Origin: Setophaga petechia
Lineage: Eukaryota > Chordata > Aves > Passeriformes > Parulidae
Direction of reading: 5' to 3'
Assembly (NCBI GenBank): GCA_024362935.1
Contig: JANCRA010000003.1
Coordinates: 46,165,844-46,229,843 of the forward strand
Length of the DNA: 64,000 nt
The notes beneath the pieces were generated by a model. The model was not told the origin of the DNA and ran no database searches. It worked only from the letters and a program-made list of their open reading frames with translations. The first letter of the stretch is position 1. Each line of letters begins with the position of its first letter. The position numbers and the translations under genes are program-made. Shown here piece by piece: positions 34,860-48,226 of this stretch.

Positions 34860-36815
34860 TGCCATCTTCAGTCAGAGACCAGGAGAAAAAGAGAGAAATA
34901 GGGCAAGGAACTAAAGTAATGAAGTTCTGCCCTAGTAGATTACAGCTGGTCTCCAGCACTGAAGGCAGGATCACCTTCCCACAACATTCATTGTTTGTGG
35001 TACCTTCCCTTTGTGTGTCCTGAGAAACAGGTCCCTGTCACAGCAGACTCTCTGCCCAGCAGCTGTATTCTGCAGTCAGGAGCAGCCTGGATTGAACACC
35101 TACACCATGGAGGGCCAGGAGAGCATCAGCCCTGCCACACCACACTCAGCCCCCCTCATCCCTTTTGTACAGGTGGGAGCAGAGAGCCTTACCACATATC
35201 TGGGAGCGAGTGTATTTGGAAAATAAACGTTATTGTTTTCAAAACAGACAGCAGTGGAAAACCCATAAGGAAGTCAAATCAGTGATTCTGTGTTGGTCTT
35301 GGGCAGCCTGCAGTAAGGCAGGCCTGGGACTACCCGTGCAACAGAGAGAATAAAACAACTTAAAGCTGCACTCATTCAGCAATCACCTTCTACTTAGTGC
35401 ACAGAACAATGCAGGGGTCCATGGGAAAAGCAGTGTGTGACCGTGTAATTAGAGACAGTATCAAAATGTATCCACACAAGGGGGCCCAATTAAGGCTTCA
35501 TGGACAGCGTTATTCTTTTTCCTTTTCCTTTTTTTATAGTGCTTGGGTTTTTTGCAACATTCATGGTTTTGTACCCTTTTATCTATAATTTCATAGGTTG
35601 CTTAAAAAAAAATACAGCAAGGGAGAGAAAAGAAAGCCTGAAAAAAATCTATTGTATGGCATGGCAGTGATACTGAAATACAGTGCTGGCACTTCATGGT
35701 CCACAGCAGAGGCTTTGGCCACGTGAGTGGAAGGAGCAATGGTAGAGTCTGCAGGTGGAGCAGGATGAAGGAGGGCTGGGCTGGGATGCATGCAGCTTTC
35801 CCAGGAATTCTGCAGCACAGGGCACCATGCATCTTGGCTCTGCCTCTCAGGTCTATCTTTGGTGGCCTTCTGCTGCTTTCCACTACAAAGGCTTTTCTCT
35901 CACGTTCTTTCCCCCACTCCCAGTCCTTGTCTTGTGCCAATATTTTTGCAAATGCACCCCCTAAATTCCTCCAGTCTGAGTTTCCCATTCTAACCTTCTC
36001 TTTAGTGCTGTATCTTATGGCTTGTTCTGATTCACCCTAGGAGCACATATTCTCTTTCTTATGCCTATTTGTTAGTCCCAGCCTCCCTCCTACCCATCAC
36101 CCTCAGGTTTCCAATCGACCAATTTTCTTTCTGCCTCCTATCCCAACCTATATCCACACTCCTCCAATTTTTCTGCCATCTCTTATGCCAGTGGCACCAT
36201 TCCTACTTCCACATGAGTTCTTTATTGCCCCCCTTGAGGTCCCATCCTGGCCAAGTCCTTTCACAGCTCCTCAGCTCAGGAGGTTCTCCTCCACCTCAGT
36301 CTGAGCAGCTGTAAAAAGAGAACCTCAAAAGCCCAGGAGCATCTCCTCACTTTGAGCCTTGATGGTCTGCACTATACTTGGAACCAGGAGCTGAATTCTC
36401 CACTTCAGCATCCCCTGCACCAAGTGCTGCACTGCTCTGGGTCAGCATATGCTTGAACTTCCAGTGCTTGATGCCACAACAGCCTAGAATTTTAGAAGTG
36501 ATCCCTGACAAGATTTTGCTCAATGCCTGCAGTGTTCTGTACAGACAGTAATTTCAGGGAATTCAGATACCAGATCTCTACTGATCAAGTGAAAGAACAG
36601 ATTTTTCAGTGTTTTCCCTAATGGATCCTCAGTGGAACAGCAAAAGATAATGATCCAAGAAAACTTTTAGATTGAGACTGAAGAAGAGTGTGATGGAGCT
36701 GATCAAACACATATAAGAACAGGCAAAATTTACTTTGCTTTCTTTTTTTCTGAAAAGAATAGGATTTTTTTTTTCATTTCAAACAGACAGAAGTGGGCTG
36801 AGGCAGGCATCCAAA
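34860..36815. other. Non-coding stretch, partly GC-rich and pyrimidine-rich
   Basis: No gene is visible. A GC-rich part at 35030-35180 and overlapping open frames on both strands at 35600-36040 (up to 128 codons) have no family features. A CACGTG E-box occurs near 35720. The plus strand is pyrimidine-rich at about 36090-36300. Confidence 0.6.
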
Positions 36816-36822
36816 ATAGAAA

Positions 36823-36847
36823 ATTTCAGCACAGACAGTGCTGAAAT
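36823..36847. repeat. Perfect 25-base inverted repeat
   Basis: ATTTCAGCAC (36823-36832) and GTGCTGAAAT (36838-36847) are exact reverse complements separated by AGACA. Each arm contains TTCAGCAC, the left half of the REST/NRSF element, but the right half (GGACAGCGCC-like) is missing from both, so this is not a full site. Confidence 0.75.
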
Positions 36848-38622
36848 AAGTGACTCTAAGTAATGTTTTAAAATAGGTCACTTGTGACATTAACTGTTAT
36901 GCTATTAGCTTCTTTTATGGTACGTATAAAGTGGGAGAGAAGAGCTTGTACATGCATTTATAGACTTACAGAAGAAAAAAATGAAGCACCCAAGCAAGAA
37001 CTTATACTTGACATGATTTAGTCCTGGTCTGAGATCCATATGGTTCATCACATCAATCCAATAGGCTGCTCAATGCTCAGTACACCAACTTCAAGGAACC
37101 TAGTACCACCTTTGGCTTGCATTGTGAAAAACATTATTTGACTTCTAAGTAGTAAATGCCACTGGATGTGGATACTTTAAATAAATATTCATGAACTGTA
37201 ATTAGTGAACTAAAAAGCAGGTTCCTTCTCTAGATACAATGTGGTCTTTACCAAATAAGAAGGGAAGAAACCTGCAGTTAAATATTGGAAATTTTGTATA
37301 TACCAAATGTGTGCTCCAGAAAGAGGCACCTCTTTGCTCCCAAGGTCTCCCTGCAAGAGTTGGATGTGACTTTTCCCAGTGTATCAGTCCTTTCTGCTTC
37401 TCCCCTACCCAGCAAGGTCCCATCATAGCCATCCAGGGAAGCTGTCTCCTGTGAGCCCTCTGCTCCTTTGAGACTCTGTGATCCAGACAGCAGCTCCATG
37501 GTTACACAATGGGACCTGAGGATCACTACTGCTCCTTACCTCACTGCTTCAGCAGGCCACAAGAGAGACAAGTGCTTAATTACAAAGGAGAAAGTTATTA
37601 ATTTTCACTGCAGTAACCTATAGAGCTGACATAATGACCAAATATTGCATATATTACACAGCCAGTATTCTGAACATTACCTGGATTAGACAAAGTCATA
37701 TGCAGAAATGTCTAGAACACTGGCAGGGTACACACACAAATGCCAAATGCACGCCTACAACACTTACTCCGTTCTCCAAAATAACCACTTTTTAAGGACA
37801 GCTCTTAGGAGCTTGCCTTGCTTGGGGAAAACAGACATTGCACCCTTGAAAGGCCAGTATTTATTTATGTCCACAGCTATGCACTAACAATCACTTCTCT
37901 GCTCCTTCCACACCAAAATATCTCCACTACTTCAGCTATTTTAGCTTTTGGGTAGTACTTCAAGCTTTTACATAAAGGACAGCTGGTATCTCACCTTCCT
38001 GAATCCAGATTTCTCTGCCTCTCTGAAGAATATTTCCCCCAAAGTATTCTTCAAGCATGCCTAATATCTCCTGGAAATCACAGTCCCTAGTAAATAGAGT
38101 ACACGGAGAGATAAATTCATCCCCAAAGGCCAGAAATCAAATGAATGAGGATTCAAAGGGCAGAGAGCCTGCAGAGGAATCAGTCACTGATTCCAAGCAG
38201 GAGTGTCATCCATGAAGGTGGAAGGCTGCGTGCTGAGCTGCTGTGATTCAGTGCTCCCTACGACCCACGAGTTTCCAAAGGAAATCACAGCTACACAAGA
38301 ACTCGGTAAAGAAACATTCACAGACATAAGGTTTGCTACAAGGATAACTCAGCTGAGAATCAGCAGGTGTTCTTTCCCACTCTGCAATTAGTGCACTTGT
38401 TAGACTCTGACATTCCTGCAGCAATCCTGTGTGCCTGAAGGATCCAGCAGGATGGAGGGAAGGAGGATGAGCACCACAGCACCAGGGAACAGGTGCTGAG
38501 GGAAACCCTGTGTTACCCCAGGAGTCACTAAGTGGAGCTACTAAGTAAGCATGGTAAAGGAAACTTTTGGTTTGATTCTTAAAGCACCTTTGATGCTATC
38601 AGAAATGCTGTTGACATTTCCA

Positions 38623-38651
38623 CCAAAAAAAAAAACCCAAAAAAAAAGAAA
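38623..38651. repeat. A-rich low-complexity tract
   Basis: A runs interrupted by CCC and G. Simple sequence. Confidence 0.8.
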
Positions 38652-40667
38652 AACAGTGTCAAAGTAATAGCTCTGGTTGTCCACTTCTATGCTGGAATAC
38701 CCTCAGTGTCCTCATCCACTTAATAAATGGTTGACTGATTTTTTTTCTTATAAGGAGTCTGTTTATTCCACTTGTTTCCCAATCCTATGTCCAGTAACTG
38801 AGTTGTGTTGTGCCCCACAATGTCTCTACAAGTGCATGGCCAGGACTATCCCTGTCACAAGACCTTGACTACAGTTGAACCCCTGGAGGAGAAGTCTGTG
38901 GAAATCAGTTTGGATTGTTGGCTGGAATGTCAGGAGATGAAGTGTTAACTCAAACTGGGGAGTCACTGCTTAGCCACTGATAAGCTGAAAATGTCACAAT
39001 GCTTTCTGACCAGAAGTAGGAACTGCTACATCCAGGGGATAGACTGTGTTTTTCCCTGGCTGTCACTGCGAAGTAATTGAATGGCGCTTCCAAGGAATCC
39101 CTTTTGTTCATCTAATCCATTTTGTTTCAAGATAATAAAAGGAGAGCCAGTGTCAATATAGTACACATAGTGATATCACACAAACTTCTCTCTGTCACTC
39201 CTAATGCCAAAAGCACTGTCATCCAGGCCCAGAGTCAAGGAGAGAGCTCTACCATAAACCTCAGTCCTGGTAATGCTAGGGTACAACAACCTAAATCCAG
39301 GTGTGTGTGAGTGGGCTCTTACAGTTTCTCTAGCAGCAGCATGGAGGTGCCTTCACCTTGCTCCCCACAACGCCAGGAGACTGCAATTACTGTGCACACA
39401 GTACATTCAACAGAGATTTTTTTTTTGCCATGTCCTCTATAGGAGGTTGCATTTTAGAACTATCTTGAAAACTCCACTTTTGCAGAAAATATTATCTATC
39501 CAGTGCCATTTCTCAGATTTGGCATGCCTCTATGATCTAAGGTAGTGGTTCCACGCTACTATAAGATGTTTGATGCTTTTGTCTGAACATTGAAGAACTA
39601 GGAAACTTGGAGTTGTTGCCTCTGTGCCCACAGTCATTACTGACATCATCAAGGTCACCACTCTCTTACCACAACCACGAGGTCTGTGTGTAGGGCATTC
39701 TTCATGATGCCCTCAGCACCAGAGCAGTTCCCAGCTCTTGTACAGAACACAGCAAAGGCCTCATAGAAAGCCACTATATTGGTGCAATTGTAAATACGAG
39801 ATATTGTATTTACAGAGAAGTGGGTTTTAAAGGAATTGCATTTATCTAATATAGGGGATGCAGTGCATGGGGCGAGGCTGGAATTTGTGCATGGTGAAGA
39901 CACTTAAACACCTTATTCAGGTACGTTGAAAGAAGCAGAGTCACACATGGGCCTAGTCCAAAGCACAAGGAAATCAGCAAGAGCTCAAAATTCATTGCAC
40001 AGTAAAGACAACATCAGGCATGGTCGTCATGACCTCTTCTCAGGAATGAGCTGAAAAGATATCTCCTATAACAGTCAGTAGAAAGATGAGCCTGACTCAG
40101 CATTAAGGTAGCCAGATCAAATTAAGGTAGACAATTCCATCAGAAACTCAAATGGAATTCTTTGAGATTTCCATATGTACTAGCCCATGACAAGGAACTC
40201 AAGTCAGTTAGCCAAAGAGCATCTACAGTGCATGTCAAAAGACAGAAATGCAAAATACATGACCTCTCATTATTTCCATTTAGGGTGGGAACATGAAGGG
40301 AGTTCATTAAATACTCTGCTGAACATATTTCTAAATTTTGGGATTGAACTTGACTGTAATGCACAAAGATACTTTCCTGCAATTATGCAGTGCTCCAATA
40401 ATACCATAGTATTTATAAAAGCCCTGACTAGAACCATACAATAGTTCAGTGAAACTATTGTTTTTTCAAAGGTATTGCAGCACAAACTTCCACTGATTAA
40501 TTGCACAGATCAAGACTTTTGACTTTTAAGATCTTTCCCAAGCACTGCCCTGCAGTACCACCATCAGTTCCACGAGACATTAGCAATCTGGTTCCTGAAA
40601 GATGGTGAAGTTAAAAGCTTCTTTCATCAAGATCAGTTAAAATTAAGCCATGTGGTTCCCAAGCATT

Positions 40668-40690
40668 AAAAATAAATAAATAAAAAATAT
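40668..40690. repeat. (AAAT)n short run
   Basis: AAAAATAAATAAATAAAAAATAT, about three AAAT units with flanking A. Simple sequence. Confidence 0.75.
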
Positions 40691-40769
40691 ATTTCTCAAT
40701 AGAGCTTTGTAATCTTTTCAAATACTAGAAGGTCACTTGTGTTTTCAAGGCTGTTTAGCAAGGTCAGGT

Positions 40770-41110
40770 TGTAATGAGCTGCAACTACTTTATTTGTGAT
40801 TTGTGGCTCTGAGGGATTAATTGTCCCCACTCTGTCTCATCCAGAATCTAAGGCTGAATTGTCAAAATGATCCATGGCTTTCGTCCCCAGGCCCATGGTT
40901 TCATTATTAAGGTGCGTTCTAATCGATAGTAGCATTTTTAACATTTTGCCCCTTACGTTTTATCAATCCTTATTATCTAATGACCAATACTGAACTGGCA
41001 CAAGGTTTTTCAGAAAAACACTGACAGATTACAAAAGGCAGTCACATGCATTTGTAATTAGACTTCATTACCATTATAAGTGCTGAATGGGAGCAGAATA
41101 GAAAGGCAGG
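40770..41110. promoter_or_regulatory. Strong candidate conserved non-coding element
   Basis: Repeat-free sequence with clustered developmental-type motifs: GGGATTAATTG near 40814, TTCATTATTAAGG near 40900, ATCGAT (40922-40927, ONECUT/CUX-like), CCAAT (40984-40988), and TGCATTTGTAATTAGAC with TAATTA at 41055-41060. Intact CpGs sit in GGTGCGTTC, ATCGAT and TTACGTTTT. The combination and lack of coding capacity fit a conserved enhancer. Conservation is not shown. Confidence 0.4.
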
Positions 41111-41558
41111 AGGAACGCACCCAGTTCACAGAGCTTGTCCCATTTCATAGAGCCCCCAGATGAGTCTGTCTTAATTTATTAATAAATAAAAAATAACCTC
41201 AACAACAAAGAACAAAAATTTGGGATCTTTTTCAGGTTAATGTGTTCAATTTATTCCACGCCACTGGCCTAAGTGGCATCAGAAGCTTGGGGAACTAGCT
41301 AGTCATCTAGAAAATTATGAAGTACTATTTTGACAGACAAAATACCCACTGCAAAACAAAGCAAGTCTGCTACATTTCACATTCTCAAATTTGATTATTT
41401 GAATTACTTCGATTCTTTGTCACAGTTTAATCTGTTCTCACACTGATGAAGCAAATAAGAATGTTAATTTTCATCTCCTCTGCTGGAAACAAGAACTATG
41501 TCAGATAACACTGCAACTCCTTACCCAAAATTGTGACCGGTTTAGAAAGAAAGCTGAG

Positions 41559-41645
41559 GGTCAGATTCTCAGATGGCGTAAGCTGGCCTAGTTCCACTGA
41601 AGTCAATGGAAATACACTCATTTACGTGTCCTGAACATCTGGACC
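41559..41645. mobile_element. Decayed self-complementary (palindromic) repeat
   Basis: About 87 bases that fold back on themselves around a centre near 41606. The left end (GGTCAGATTCTCAG) matches the reverse complement of the right end (GGTCCAGATGTTCAG), the middle of each arm shares CGTAA, and the core TTCCACTGAAGTCAATGGAA is nearly symmetric. I recall abundant short palindromic repeats of this type (TTGACTTCAATGGAG core with GAGGATCTGGCC-type ends) in turtle, crocodile and bird genomes, which suggests an ancient sauropsid non-autonomous element. I cannot give its database name. No target-site duplication is clear after this much decay. Confidence 0.5.
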
Positions 41646-41649
41646 AATA

Positions 41650-44600
41650 GTGATCATTAACAGAATATTGCCCAAGAGCAACATTTTCCAAGCTACAGAA
41701 AAGCTGAAATAGTTATTTTAAATTCCATAGCATTCATTCTCCCTCCTTCTCTATAAGAGTCCTGGGCTGACTAATGAAATGGCATTCTCTGGCCTCCTGG
41801 CTTTCTTATCCAGGGAATGTGGCCTCCTTTCCAACTTGACCTTGTCAGAGCAAGCAGCTTCCATCTCTGGACAGAATGCAGAACTGCAGGCTACTCACAA
41901 ACACGTACAAGAGTTCCATTAGGAACAAAATGGGGCACTTGGCATTTTGCTGACAAACACAGAGCATGCAGTGATTTAGAACTTCAGCTAAATATGGTAT
42001 CACTTCAGGAAAAAAAATTAAAAATTAATTTTCCAAACACAGCCTGAATGACATACTAGTTTGTAAATTCTGAAAATCTAAAAATTGTTGCTGACTTCAG
42101 TAAGCCTGGAATATTTCTAAACTCATCAAATTTGGTATTTTTGTGAGATCTGGTCCGTTTGCTTTCTGATCCATATCCTTTCTAGCCCTTATGATAGTTT
42201 TGGAGCCAATCATTCTATTTTCTTTCTCCAAAGAACTTTTAGAGGTGGTTGTAAAGAAAAACTCCTAAGCAAACTGTCCACACACAGAGAAAATAGACAA
42301 ATGGCTGTCATGACTCCTTGACTTCACAAGCTAGAAATATTCTTAATCACTTGTGTAACCTTAGGAAGTTTTTCTGCTTTGCACTAAAGGCCATAGGGCC
42401 ATTTCAGTGCTAAGATTACCTCCACCCTACCACCTCAGCTGGGTGCTGAAGTACAGGGCCTCTCCAAGGACACTGAAAGTTTTACAACTCACACTGTGCT
42501 TATGGATGAGGAAATTGATCCTTCCTTATTACAAACAGCAAGGATGGTAAAGAACAGTACCCAGCCCTCGATTATATTTGTCAGTTAGACAGCAGTTAGA
42601 GGTCATTAAATGTCTAAAACATCTATTTTGAAAGGATTTGAAAGGTTGCTCTTCCCAGCCAACACCTGGTTTCTGTTCTGTATTGACACTGTTTGCCCAT
42701 TTCCATTTCTCTAATTATATTCCTGTTATATTTCAGCCATTGAGTCCTTTCTTTTAGATCATGGCAATGTACAGCAAAATTTTGCAGTACCTGCAGCAGC
42801 CAACTTACACAGAACGTACACAATGGCATTCAAGAAAAATGTCTCAATAAATCGACTTTGCATTCAAAATTTTTCCCATAAAACAAAAGACAAGTCCGAT
42901 GAGATGGGGAGGATGATATAAAGAAAGTAAAACCAAGGTGTGTGTCATGTTTCAAATACAAGAGAATATGTCTGTTAAGTTTACAATACGAGAAACCCTT
43001 CATGCTGCATTCCCTTAAAAGGCACACAAGGGACTGCTGTCCAGAAAACCTCAATCCATTAGAGCTGGCAAAGTGAATTTTGGAGACCACTTTGGTTAAA
43101 GATAACCAAGTGTACTGACGAAAATATCTGTATTTCACAGAGGCTATTTGCTAAGATTGGAGATGATGATATATCTCAGTTAGTACCCATGCAGTAAGGT
43201 GGTATTTATTAGTTTCTGTACAGCACCTCAGCCGCCCAGGTTTGGACCCACATGGATGTGTTAGGCCTTGCATTTCCAAGACTTCCATGCTACTACCAAA
43301 GCAGGGCAAGTGAGAACAAGCATTCTTTTCTCCTGAAGTAAAACCCTTATGCAAATGTACTCTCAGAGAAAATGATGAGTCTTAGAAAGAAGGCTACCAT
43401 CATTTGAACACTGCCTTGACTGGAGCAACCAACACAAACAGCTACATGCGCCCCCATTTCACTTCTTGTTTCCTCAACAAAATTTCCAGTGTTTGCTCAA
43501 GTCACTGCCTGTTACTCACATGTTTGAACCCAACAAGGAAAGGGTAATTAGGCCAGCAGCCATGCCATTTCACATTTTTTCAGGGTAACCTTGTCAAGTC
43601 TGAGATTTCCATTTCTACACCCAGAGTACTCTTGCCTGTAAATAAGAAGGTATATAATTTTATATAACTGACAGAGATAAATCCACTCGAGCATTTCCTC
43701 ATGGGAAATGTATAGTGGAAAAAAAATCACATCCAGTTACTGGATCAACACAGAAATTTTACAATTTTTCTATTACCAGAACATTAGGATAACACCAAAA
43801 AAAAGGTGGAACTTTCTGGTAAATCCAACAGTGATGAGTATTTTCTCAAAATGATGAATATTCTAACTCCTGGGGATCCATAGCAAAGAAATACCTGCCT
43901 GGTGATACAGATTTTTAATGGGCTAATCATGCCATCAGTCCTGTGAGAGCAAAAATGATCATGCCCTTGCATTAACTGTGCTTCTCAAAGAGTTACTCAA
44001 ACCATCCTTTTGACAACCTGAGAAATTTCACTGGATGCCAGGCCCTAAAACACCTCTTAAACCCCATGCAAATAGTTATTATTTTCAAAGTATAACAGCA
44101 CTGTGATTATTCTGAAATTGAACTCAAGAAGATATTCTGTAAAACTCAAAATATAGACTGTTTTGAGTGATTATGGCAGTCCTGGGAGAAGGTCATCAAG
44201 ACTGCCACTGTGATGAAAATCAGTGTAGCTAAGACGTTCCACTATGTTTCCATATAAATATTTTTCAAGTAAATAAGTCAGACTCCAAGTGAACCAAGTC
44301 AAAAACGGGTCTATAAAATTACTTTCCAGCCATTCCAATATAGGAAAGACAATCCCCCAACTTTTAGTGAAGGTAAAATTATTTTTTCTACTTCTGAAAG
44401 AATTATCCCACTCTCTCAATTTCACTTGCATTGAAAGCAATGCTCCTATTTCAACAGTTTTACCTGCCTCCAGATTGCAGATGGTGGCAATTAGAGAAGT
44501 ACAGGTAAATTTGCCCTTTCCCAGCATTAGTGTACTCAGTTCTCTTCATCTTTCTGAGGAAGGATTTCTCCAATTAATTAGGAAGGCCTTGCATGATAAG

Positions 44601-46840
44601 GAACAGATTTATTTCAGCTCGTTTGCCATGTGGCCAAAAGGGGCCTTATAGCAGCAGTGTTATCATACACCTGTATTAAAGTCAAGCTTTTATCCATTCT
44701 TTTTTGCACAGAAGAGAATGAATCCTATTCTAGTTCTCCTTGTGGCTCCACTCATTTTCATTGAAGAGAGATTACAGGACTGAGGAACAGTCTTCAAAGA
44801 TTTTTGAATGGGTAATTGAAAAGGTCTAAATGAAAAGTAAACGTAGGTGAAGCAGCCCCTAAGTTGTACACACAAGATTGATTAGCAACATGCACACAGC
44901 TGCCAGCACGTGCTCAGAACTGCCTCACCTCTGAGCTGTCTGCAGAGCAATACAGAGTATTACACAACATGCCTGGCTAAATTTAAATTTACAAAGGTTC
45001 ACTGATGCCTGTTTAGAGATCCTAGCACTATTAATGAAGGTGGTGCACAATTTCAGTTCAAAGTATGCAGCCTGCTTTCTCTGCACTCTTTCCTCTTGTT
45101 TTTCTGGTAAATTACAAACAGCTAAACTCATATAGAACATTCAACATGGTAGGTTATATTGGGAAATACTTAAATAAGAAAGGGCTTTGTTTGCAGACAT
45201 ATGAGCAAGAGAAGATGTAAGTTGTAAAAATTTAAGCTTCCTTCCTCTATCTCTCAGATTTTTATTTTAGTCACTTGGTACATTCAAGATTTGGAACAAT
45301 ATATGTCCTATTTTTAGTATTTGTCAAGACATGAAAAAAACCAATAAAAAACAAATAACAGCAGGTTACAAGTGTGTTGAACTATTGGACCACTTTACCC
45401 CATCTATGACTGTCAGAAAATTCAGAACTCTCTGTGACTGAAAACATCAGCTCAGGTATAAATTCACTGAACCACTATGACCTCAAGCACAAAGTTCTAA
45501 TTATTATATGTTTGGCAGGTTCTCTGAACAACAGAAAATAAAAGTCATAAATACTATTGGGACTTTTTTCATCCTCCCACTTCTGGGGATTTCTGGAAGA
45601 AGCAAAAAAGCCCTTGTGCTCCTGTTATGTTCAAACTGGTTTGTATTTACAGGAGTTCAGCATGAAAAGTATCCTGTGACCTAAAAGGCTGAACATATTC
45701 TATCACAGTACAGCTCAGTGCTCAGGGCAATTCCCTTTTAAGCAAGGGTCTTCTGAGCAATCTTGCTTTTCTAATTCGTAAACTACACAAAACCACAATT
45801 TCTCTCTCAATATTTTTATAATATTATATCCTTCCTATTAACATTTCCTCCATTAACTCTATTAATAGCAAATGTATAAAACAACAACACTATTCATTCC
45901 CATATCCTTCTCAATTTTTTTTATTATTTTAAGCAGGCAAGGATTATGACTACAAATCTAACTGGATCTTCAATCTCACAGACATCCTCCAAACCCAGCA
46001 TACCTCGCCAGCCTTTCAAAAAATGTCTACCCAGTTCCTCCATGCTTGCTGGATTAACAGGGTAGCCACTATCTATCTACACTCTGCAACACTACAAGTG
46101 GAGAAGGCAAATGGGACAAAAAATAGACAGCCATTGGCTTCTGACAAAATCCCACAGCAAGTTTTACCACCCAACAGAAAAAAATATACCTTCATTTTTA
46201 AAATTCCACAGGGAAAAAAAAAAGAAACAAACACAAACTACCAGATTTTCCTTTTTTTTTTTTACACAATTAAAATAAAACTACATACTCCCAATGAACC
46301 AAAAAGTAAACAAGCCTCAAAAATCATCATGGGGATCATTCAGAGTTTTGAGGACCCTCAGAATTTCTCAGCCAGACCTTCTCAATTACCCCCAGAAGCA
46401 GTGCCACTGGAGCAGCCCAGGAAGGTGTTATTCACACTAGTACAGCTGGTAGAGCCTGTCCTTGCTACCACAGGGTGAGATTCATCCAGCCTGGCTTCAG
46501 ACACTGGAAGGTTACACATTGGATTCTGAGTTTGTCACTGTAGGCTTCCCTACAGTCAGTGCAGAGAAACAGGCGTCTCCAGAGGGCGAGTTGCCTGACC
46601 TGCCTATTTTAGGCTGAGATGAGTCACTCTCTGAAGGTGCCCATTTTTCCTCAACTGACTGTAAAGTCAATCTAGGGTGACCCCCCAGCCTTTGATATCT
46701 GCATTTCTGATATCTTGGTGAAGACATCTGAATTTCACCCACAATTTCCAGAGTTCAAAGCCAGCATCACTGACATATCAGCAGTGTTACATACCTGTTT
46801 CTTGAAATGAAAACTTTCACACCAAACTCCTGTGTTATAT
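41650..46840. other. Non-coding stretch
   Basis: No gene is visible. Antisense-overlapping open frames at 44171-44651 and the 151-codon frame at 46023-46478 are unrecognised, and the latter runs through A-rich sequence. A T run lies at 46252-46263. Confidence 0.6.
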
Positions 46841-46845
46841 TTCAG

Positions 46846-46913
46846 TTGACTTTCACAATCCTGTCCCTTATAGAAACAACACTTCTGTTTTAATCAGTCA
46901 CAGTTTCAAGACG
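46846..46913 (+). other. Weak candidate 68-bp exon
   Basis: Acceptor TATATTTCAG (ending 46845) and consensus donor ACG|GTAAGT (GT at 46914) bracket 68 bases, open in one of three frames. The branch and pyrimidine tract are ordinary. No protein family is recognised. It is kept only because the donor is a perfect match. Confidence 0.12.
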
Positions 46914-48196
46914 GTAAGTTCACACAATAAAAACAATTAAAAGGCAAAAATGAGCATGACTTCGCTGAAGTAGCGACTCTTGGGTTTCTTATGTCCTACT
47001 CAGAGCTGACTTACACCAGATAGCTGTTCTGAATCCATCAGTAAAGCACTTTCAGCCCAAACACCTTTGTTATTATAAACCAAAATCCAATCAGCTTCTT
47101 CTACCAGTAACCAAACCATATTTTTCTGCTGAAGTTTGATATGAAATTTCAGTTTTTAGTTTTAAGACTTCATAACAACAAATAAAGTACTGGAAAATAT
47201 TGAAAGAGAGAAAACCTGCTCCATCTACCTCCATTTCATAATGGATCTCTTCCCATCTATGCATTTTTCCCATGGGATAAGGTGATGTTACAATTCAGGA
47301 AGGTCCTTTCAATTATTATTTTTTAGCAGGTGATCCACCACAGCAATAATCACCATTAGCACTGTACTCACAGATATACTCCATACCTAAGAGCTAAAAG
47401 AACACTCAGATCAAACCCAATCCATGATCCATCAGCATTTAACTTAGATGACAATCCTGTATGTTTTTCTTTTAGTGACAAATTCTTACTATGCCTTTCT
47501 CCACTGATGTACTCCCACATCCTTCTCACCAGACCTGAATGAGCAACATCATTTCTGCAACAGAAAAAACCAAAATTGTCCTATAAGTACTATATTACCA
47601 CCTTGGTTTTGTATGTTCTTGGTATCTTTTTCTTGTTTTTTGAAAAAGCTGTAGCTAATAAACTGTTGAAATTATAGTTAAAATTATATATGAGAAAAAA
47701 CAAAAGAAAATGTAAGATGAAATAGCCTTTTTACTACTAATGAAAACTCCTTCTAATCTTGTTTATTCTCAATATATCACAAATATTATCACTAGATAAA
47801 AGAAAATAAGTTTTGGCACACGACCAAATAAAACCATCCAAAAAATTAATCAGTTTTATTCATCTCTATCCAGTTATTTCAGATCTAACCCACAAGATCA
47901 CTCTGCACCATGTTGCTGCAGTGCAATCTGTTTGCTCCAGTGTGCCTGCAGCAGTCACTCAGGTTATCAGGGATCTGATTACTGATCTTCCTGCAACTGC
48001 CCCATGGCAGATTCTCCTCTCCTGCTCATGCAAAAGCAGAATCCCAGCGTGGCCAGGCTGGGAATAGTGCTGGCTCCAGATGCTCAACCCACACAGGAAT
48101 TGTCATCTTCCAATTCCTACCCACTTCCTGAATTTTAGCAATTTTAAACCCTGTTGGTCTTAACTACCTGCAGTCAGATGCTACACCCAGCAGTTG

Positions 48197-48226
48197 TTTT
48201 AGGGAAGCATTTTAGGGAAGCATTTT
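48197..48226. repeat. Tandem 13-base repeat, 2.3 copies
   Basis: Two perfect copies of TTTTAGGGAAGCA followed by TTTT. Probably a local slippage product. Confidence 0.8.

Larger units (their letters stand above)
36850..40770. other. Non-coding stretch
   Basis: No gene is visible. It has an A-rich tract at 38623-38651, a T run near 39418-39426 and an AAAT-type run at 40668-40690. An extended nuclear-receptor monomer site, TCAAGGTCA, occurs at 39649-39657. Open frames are short and unrecognised. Confidence 0.6.

Noticed and set aside
44171..44651. Overlapping antisense open frames of about 118-120 codons
   Set aside because: They have no family features, ordinary composition, and a length expected by chance. 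A GTACAG|GTAAAT donor-like site near 44504 has no convincing partner acceptor.
46023..46478. 151-codon plus-strand open frame
   Set aside because: It runs through A-rich tracts and a T run, giving Lys/Asn- and Phe-rich low-complexity segments. There is no family signature, and the length is unremarkable for chance in 64 kb.
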